DNA of 64,000 bases from Siphonobacter aquaeclarae (lineage in GTDB: Bacteria > Bacteroidota > Bacteroidia > Cytophagales > Spirosomataceae), in contig NZ_FNGS01000007.1 of assembly GCF_900103285.1 (NCBI RefSeq), positions 62,001 through 126,000 on the forward strand. The letters are read 5' to 3'. Position numbers and translations under genes: made by a program. Shown here piece after piece: positions 60,060 to 64,000 of this stretch. Numbering within the stretch: the stretch's first letter is position 1; the number at the start of each line of letters is the position of its first letter. Below the pieces are notes generated by a model that worked only from the letters and a program-made list of their open reading frames with translations, was not told the DNA's origin and made no database searches.

Positions 60060-60895
60060 TCAAACCACATCAGAAAGACGAACGCCTGCTGCACGACATC
60101 CGGTCTACCCGGATGAGCGACAAGGGGTTTCGTGTCTGGTGGCTGGGACAAAGCGGTTTTTTGGTACAGTGGAAGGGAAAACACCTCCTTTTTGATCCGT
60201 ACCTGTCCGATTCCCTTACCCGGAAATACGCGGATACCGATAAACCACACGAGCGCATGAGCGAGCGGGTCATTGACCCTGCGGAGTTGTCGTTTATCGA
60301 CGTTGTGACCTCAAGCCACAACCATACGGATCACCTTGATGCCGAAACCCTGCTGCCCCTGCTTGCGAATAATCCGGGGATGCAGCTGCTGATTCCGGAG
60401 GCGAACCGGCAGTTTGTCGCCAACCGGCTGCAGTGCAACCCTGCCTTTCCGACCGGACTGAACGACGGCGGAAGCGTAGTACTCGGCGATTTCCGGTTTT
60501 TCGGGATACCGGCGGCGCACAACGGGCTCGACCGCGACGATCAGGGAAGGTGCCTCTACATGGGCTTTATCGCGGAATTCGGCTCCTACCGCATCTATCA
60601 CTCAGGAGATACGCTCTGGTTTGACGGCCTGGAGGATATACTACGCCCCTTTGCGGTTGACGTGGCCTTTCTGCCCATCAACGGGAACAAACCCGAACGC
60701 CGGGTAGCGGGTAATCTGAACGCCGAGGAGGCAGCCCGTCTCGGCCGGGAGATCGGCGCGAAATGCGTCATCCCGCATCATTACCACCTGTTTGCCTTCA
60801 ATACCGAAGATCCCCTCCACTTTATTCGCTGGGCGGAAAAATACGGAACCCCGTATCATGTCCTCGAACTCGGCGCTTCCTTCGATATGCCCTAA
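60056..60895 (+). CDS. Metallo-beta-lactamase fold hydrolase (UlaG-like)
   Basis: A 279-residue protein with the metal-binding motif SSHNHTDHLD near residue 85, later ligands in YHSGDTLWFDG, and IPHHYHLFAFN at the end. This is the UlaG-like L-ascorbate-6-phosphate lactonase/YtkL branch; the true substrate is not deducible. It overlaps the upstream GNAT gene and the convergent LuxR-type gene by 4 bases each. Confidence 0.91.
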   Translation: MIKPHQKDERLLHDIRSTRMSDKGFRVWWLGQSGFLVQWKGKHLLFDPYLSDSLTRKYADTDKPHERMSERVIDPAELSFIDVVTSSHNHTDHLDAETLLPLLANNPGMQLLIPEANRQFVANRLQCNPAFPTGLNDGGSVVLGDFRFFGIPAAHNGLDRDDQGRCLYMGFIAEFGSYRIYHSGDTLWFDGLEDILRPFAVDVAFLPINGNKPERRVAGNLNAEEAARLGREIGAKCVIPHHYHLFAFNTEDPLHFIRWAEKYGTPYHVLELGASFDMP

Positions 60896-62010
60896 ACATT
60901 CCGGACCATCGATTCCAGATCGGCATCGGGAGCCAGGTTGAGGCGCTTCCTGAGCCGGTAGCGGGCCGTATTGGCGCTTTGGGGAGAAATACCGAGAATA
61001 TCGGCGATTTCCTTTGTACTGAGGTTCATTTTCAACAGGGCCATTAACCGGATATCATGGGAGTTGAGTACCGGAAACTGCTGATGAATACGGCTGAAGA
61101 ATTCCGGGTGGACGTTCTCGAAAACGTCCTTAAAATGCACCCATTTCGCCTCGCCCTGCTGGTGGGTATTGATGAGGTTGGGTATCTTCCGGATTTCGGC
61201 GGTGTTGTCTTCCTGGATCCGCTTTTTGATTTCTTCCAGAAACCGGCTGTTCTTCACTTCCTGAAGCGTATAGCTGGTCAGTTCGCGGCTGCGCTGTTCC
61301 AGTTCTTCCTCCCGCTCACGGCTTTGCTCTTCCAATAGGCGGGAATAGCTCTCCAGCTTTTCATTCTGGCCTTCGATGGTATGGATGTGCAGGAAACGCT
61401 GTACTTCCAGGTTAGACAAATAGGTAGAGACGAGGTAGGTCATCACCGTCATGCCGATGCATTCAAAGAGATTTGTAATCTTCTCGTCCTGGCTTACGGC
61501 CGGCAACAGGTAAATCACGATACACATCAGCACCATTCCGCTGAGTGAAAGGATCGTACGGGGTTTCAGGTCCGGAAGGAACATCACCTGAAACAAAATC
61601 AGGGACGTCAGGTAAAAGACGAGCGACTGCCGGTCGAAGTACACCAGCAGCGACCGGCCAAACAGGTACACAAAGGATGATACGATAACAAAATGATACA
61701 GCAGCCGCGCATGGGATGGGAGCGGGTCGTTTTTGGAAGGCCATAGCCGGAAAAGGAAAAACGACGCCACGAGGTTCATCAACAGTTCAATCTCGGAATA
61801 GAGCAGGAGCCTGTGCCGCAAATCGGAAAACAGAATACCCTGCTGATACCGGGAAAAGTAGATCAGGATGACCTCTATCAGAAAAGCAATCCCGGCCCAG
61901 AACATGACTTTCAGACGGGAATGGGTAGCTGCCAGCTTGTAGGAGCGGAACTCGGAAGCGTATGCATCGGGGACAGAAACAAACAAAGAGGCGGGTAGCA
62001 AAGAAGCCAT
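60892..62010 (-). CDS. Membrane-anchored LuxR-type transcription regulator
   Basis: A 372-residue protein. About six membrane segments occupy residues 30-210, followed by a coiled coil (LESYSRLLEEQSREREEELEQ, about 220-270). A C-terminal LuxR helix-turn-helix follows (LMALLKMNLSTKEIADILGIS with SANTARYRLRKRL, about 310-365). This resembles the membrane LuxR/7TMR-like regulators of Bacteroidota, where signal sensing is by the membrane part. Its target is unknown; it may regulate its own upstream region or the convergent GNAT-MBL genes. Confidence 0.88.
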   Translation of the reverse strand: MASLLPASLFVSVPDAYASEFRSYKLAATHSRLKVMFWAGIAFLIEVILIYFSRYQQGILFSDLRHRLLLYSEIELLMNLVASFFLFRLWPSKNDPLPSHARLLYHFVIVSSFVYLFGRSLLVYFDRQSLVFYLTSLILFQVMFLPDLKPRTILSLSGMVLMCIVIYLLPAVSQDEKITNLFECIGMTVMTYLVSTYLSNLEVQRFLHIHTIEGQNEKLESYSRLLEEQSREREEELEQRSRELTSYTLQEVKNSRFLEEIKKRIQEDNTAEIRKIPNLINTHQQGEAKWVHFKDVFENVHPEFFSRIHQQFPVLNSHDIRLMALLKMNLSTKEIADILGISPQSANTARYRLRKRLNLAPDADLESMVRNV

Positions 62011-62295
62011 GGCGGTGACGGAATTTCCTGCGTAAAAATCGCCCCAAAACAGGTCAAATCAACACCTGTCTATATTAAGTCTATGATTTTAATTTGGTTG
62101 ACGGCCTGAAAAAGGGCCTCATTTGCACCTGTATCTAAATTTCATGCCGCCACGAAGGCCGGGTATCTATTGCCAACGATACGCCAGTCTATACGCCTTT
62201 CGCTGTTCCTGACGTCCGTCGAGCGAAGCTACTGCCCTGTTTTCAAGCGGAGTTCCATGAAATGGAAATCGAGTTAACCTGTCCTTGAACGATTT

Positions 62296-62451
62296 ATGTC
62301 TTCCACCACCAGTACGAGTTGTCCACATTGCGGGTCGACGTCAACCGAACGTCGTCGCCGGCCCGCTTCGCTTAAAATTCTACTGTTTTTTGTCCCTACC
62401 CAGTGGTACCTGTGCGAACGGTGCCGCCGGCATTTTCTTAAGATTCGCTGA
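62296..62451 (+). CDS. Small 51-residue zinc-ribbon protein
   Basis: ATG 62296 to TGA 62451 encodes 51 residues with a CPHCG knuckle (Cys9, Cys12) and a second CERC knuckle (Cys40, Cys43), separated by a basic and hydrophobic stretch (RRRRPASLKILLFF). The spacing suits a zinc ribbon, and I recall similar short proteins from Cytophagales. A terminator follows 6 bases after the stop, which supports a real gene. Function unknown; nucleic-acid or protein binding is possible. Confidence 0.7.
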   Translation: MSSTTSTSCPHCGSTSTERRRRPASLKILLFFVPTQWYLCERCRRHFLKIR

Positions 62452-62457
62452 ACACGG

Positions 62458-62489
62458 AAAGCCTGGCTTCGTTGAAGCCGGGCTTTATC
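62458..62489 (+). terminator. Terminator after the zinc-ribbon gene
   Basis: AAAGCCTGGCTTC pairs with GAAGCCGGGCTTT, one mismatch, around a GTT loop; a weak T-tract (TTTATCAG) follows. Confidence 0.75.
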
Positions 62490-62639
62490 AGTTTTGAGTT
62501 TAGTGCTTTGAGTTTAGTGTTTCGGATTGTCCCTCCGCCCCATGCCTCCTTCCCTCCGCAGAGTTATTCCCGCCCGTAGTTGTTTGTCTGGCAGCTTGTT
62601 GTTTGTTTTGAGAACGGAACAAGCTAACAGGTCAGCGTC

Positions 62640-63587
62640 GTGGTCAGAATCTATTACAAGGAAGGAAAGCAAATCCGGAAGGAGAACGATGTCAAGGAAC
62701 TGGGTCACCTGAAAAACGTGATCTGGATAGATCTGCAATCGGCCAGTCAGGAAGAGGAAGAGTGGGTGGAAAACAAATACGAGGTCAGTTTTCAGACCCC
62801 GCAGGAGATCGTCGAAATCGAAAGCTCCGCCCGTTTCTTCGAGCAGAACGATACCATCAACGCGAACTCCAACTTCCTCCGGATCGATTCCGAAGGGTTT
62901 CATATTTATCCCGTGTCGATGATTCTCCGGAATGGCACGCTGTTTACCTTCCGCCGGGGTGATTCCAAGACCTTTGCCGATACCGTCAAGCGGATGAAGG
63001 TGAGCGGGGACGAGACGTTTCAGGTAGGTGTGGATATCTTTATCCTGCTGCTCGAAACGCGGATCGAAACCGACGCCGATTTGCTCGAAGCCATTTCCCG
63101 GGACGTTACGACCCTTTCCAAATCGCTGAGTGCTGATCAGAAACCCCGCCAGGATGTCCTGTTGCGCATCAATGCCCTTCAGGAAAATACCATGATGCTC
63201 CGGGAGAGTATCATCGATAAACAGCGGGTACTTTCGAACGTGCTCCGGAGCCAGCTCTTTCCGGATTCGCACCGGGAGCGCCTCCGCCTGGTACTGAAAG
63301 ACATCAGCTCTCTGCTCGAATATTCGACGTTTAACTTTGAACGTCTCGAATACCTCCAGAATACCTTTATGGGTCTGGTCAATCTCGAACAAAACCAGAT
63401 TATTAAAATCTTCACGGTCGTGACGATTGTGTTCATGCCGCCGACGCTCATCGCCGGTATCTTCGGAATGAACTACAACGAAATTCCTACCTCTGCCCAG
63501 CCGTATGGTTTCTGGCTTTCGCTGGGAATGATGCTCCTTTCCTCGGTCGCCGTACTGGCGTGGTTCCGCCGGAAACACTGGATTTAA
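62640..63587 (+). CDS. corA: CorA-type magnesium/cobalt transporter
   Basis: A 315-residue protein with a long cytosolic N-domain, coiled-coil helices (about 130-250) and two C-terminal membrane segments, the first ending in the signature GMNY of FGIFGMN type (IAGIFGMNYNE). The GMN selectivity filter identifies CorA, a pentameric divalent-cation channel. It starts at GTG 62640 (MVRIYYKEG); no ATG lies at the domain start. Confidence 0.92.
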   Translation: MVRIYYKEGKQIRKENDVKELGHLKNVIWIDLQSASQEEEEWVENKYEVSFQTPQEIVEIESSARFFEQNDTINANSNFLRIDSEGFHIYPVSMILRNGTLFTFRRGDSKTFADTVKRMKVSGDETFQVGVDIFILLLETRIETDADLLEAISRDVTTLSKSLSADQKPRQDVLLRINALQENTMMLRESIIDKQRVLSNVLRSQLFPDSHRERLRLVLKDISSLLEYSTFNFERLEYLQNTFMGLVNLEQNQIIKIFTVVTIVFMPPTLIAGIFGMNYNEIPTSAQPYGFWLSLGMMLLSSVAVLAWFRRKHWI

Positions 63588-63673
63588 AAGCAGGGATATC
63601 AGCGGAAAAGGCGCTTTTTTGAAATTAAAAGTGTCAAATCGACAATTTTAATTTTTCTGTTCAGAAACCAAGT

Positions 63674-63681
63674 TATTTTTG
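63674..63681 (+). promoter_or_regulatory. Candidate -7 box for the gene at 63726
   Basis: TATTTTTG is an exact TAnnTTTG match 44 bases before the start. No clean -33 TTG is seen at the usual spacing. Confidence 0.5.
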
Positions 63682-63725
63682 CAGTTACGCGAGAATAGTT
63701 TGCTTCTAAACCCCCTCCGTACGCT

Positions 63726-64000
63726 ATGACTTCTTCTGTTTCGCCGAGACGCGCCGTTCGCCTCGGACTGGCGCTGGCGCTGGGCGGCTCCCTGCTGGGC
63801 CTGACGGCAACCCGCCAAACCGGGTTGGTTCACACAGTCAACATTCTGCTCGACTCCGTCCTGACCGACGCGCAGAAACGTCTTCCCGAAAATGCACTCC
63901 GTACCTTGCGCGCTGCTGATGGCCTGGAGGTGACGACCTTCGCGACGGAACCCATGCTGCAGAATCCGACAAACATGGATATCGACGAACGCGGACGGGT
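63726..64000 (+). CDS. Membrane-bound dehydrogenase-type propeller protein, 3'-truncated by the window edge
   Basis: The open frame from ATG 63726 to the window end covers 91 codons. A signal peptide (RLGLALALGGSLLGLTA) is followed by ENALRTLRAADGLEVTTFATEP and NPTNMDIDERGRV. That is the N-terminal pattern of PVC-type, often heme-binding, membrane-bound dehydrogenases. It is distantly like the propeller protein at 17332. The catalytic and heme domains lie outside the window. Confidence 0.78.
   Translation, partial: MTSSVSPRRAVRLGLALALGGSLLGLTATRQTGLVHTVNILLDSVLTDAQKRLPENALRTLRAADGLEVTTFATEPMLQNPTNMDIDERGR

Noticed and set aside
1-64000. tRNA or rRNA genes, prophage or biosynthetic gene cluster
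   Set aside because: No cloverleaf, rRNA signature, phage structural gene or NRPS/PKS module was recognised by reading; a tRNAscan or HMM search was not possible.

Overview
The window reads as chromosomal DNA of an aerobic Bacteroidota bacterium, most likely a Cytophagales (Spirosoma/Dyadobacter-like) organism. Evidence seen: promoters of the TAnnTTTG type, a TonB receptor with an N-terminal carboxypeptidase-like domain, many SusC-type outer-membrane and small lipoprotein genes, sodium/solute symporters, DUF4230, GWxTD and DUF1080 proteins, and a lack of strong Shine-Dalgarno sequences. The DNA is GC-rich with heavy CCGG/CGG use, except for one AT-rich insert near 55 kb. The genus-level placement is inference.

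Layout. 0-13 kb: end of homoserine kinase, TerC, an MFS exporter with a 59-aa partner, an ATP-grasp ligase, a CNNM/CorC-type membrane protein, a fused FAD/Fe-S oxidoreductase, an esterase and leucyl aminopeptidase. 13-25 kb: an SGLT-type symporter, a DUF1080 protein paired with a beta-propeller/azurin-like copper protein, oligopeptidase B, a TraB/GumN protein, a BamA-like outer-membrane protein and Maf. 25-30 kb: MtgA, HemW, a methyltransferase, a GWxTD lipoprotein and RlmB. 30-36 kb: an ECF sigma factor overlapping a one-pass membrane TPR protein (candidate anti-sigma), then a large exported TPR-CHAT (caspase-like) protein and a small lipoprotein on the other strand. 36-46 kb: GlgE, and a four-gene operon (barrel protein, haloperoxidase-like PAP2 lipoprotein, DUF3179, TonB receptor), then a symporter. 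46-54 kb: ClpS-RecR, a 285-bp tandem duplication of an amidohydrolase 3' end, IspF, a PDZ aspartyl protease, TpiA and an Ig-like repeat protein. 54-64 kb: an SDR-ROK-SIS-YCII-DinB operon split by an AT-rich insert with 61-bp direct repeats, a MetE-like protein, GNAT-MBL pair, a membrane LuxR regulator, a 51-aa zinc ribbon, CorA, and the start of another dehydrogenase-like propeller gene running off the end.

The most promising system is at 30.4-36.2 kb. The sigma gene and the small lipoprotein gene share a 54-bp promoter-proximal block (42 identical bases, no gaps) and a common palindrome further upstream. This suggests one regulon controlled by the local sigma factor. The signal peptide and C-terminal membrane anchor of the CHAT protein place its protease domain on the same side of the membrane as the C-terminal domain of the putative anti-sigma factor. 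A periplasmic caspase-like trigger for an ECF sigma factor is therefore a testable inference. The second notable object is the insert at 55.0-55.9 kb: its repeats restore the ends of both genes it separates.
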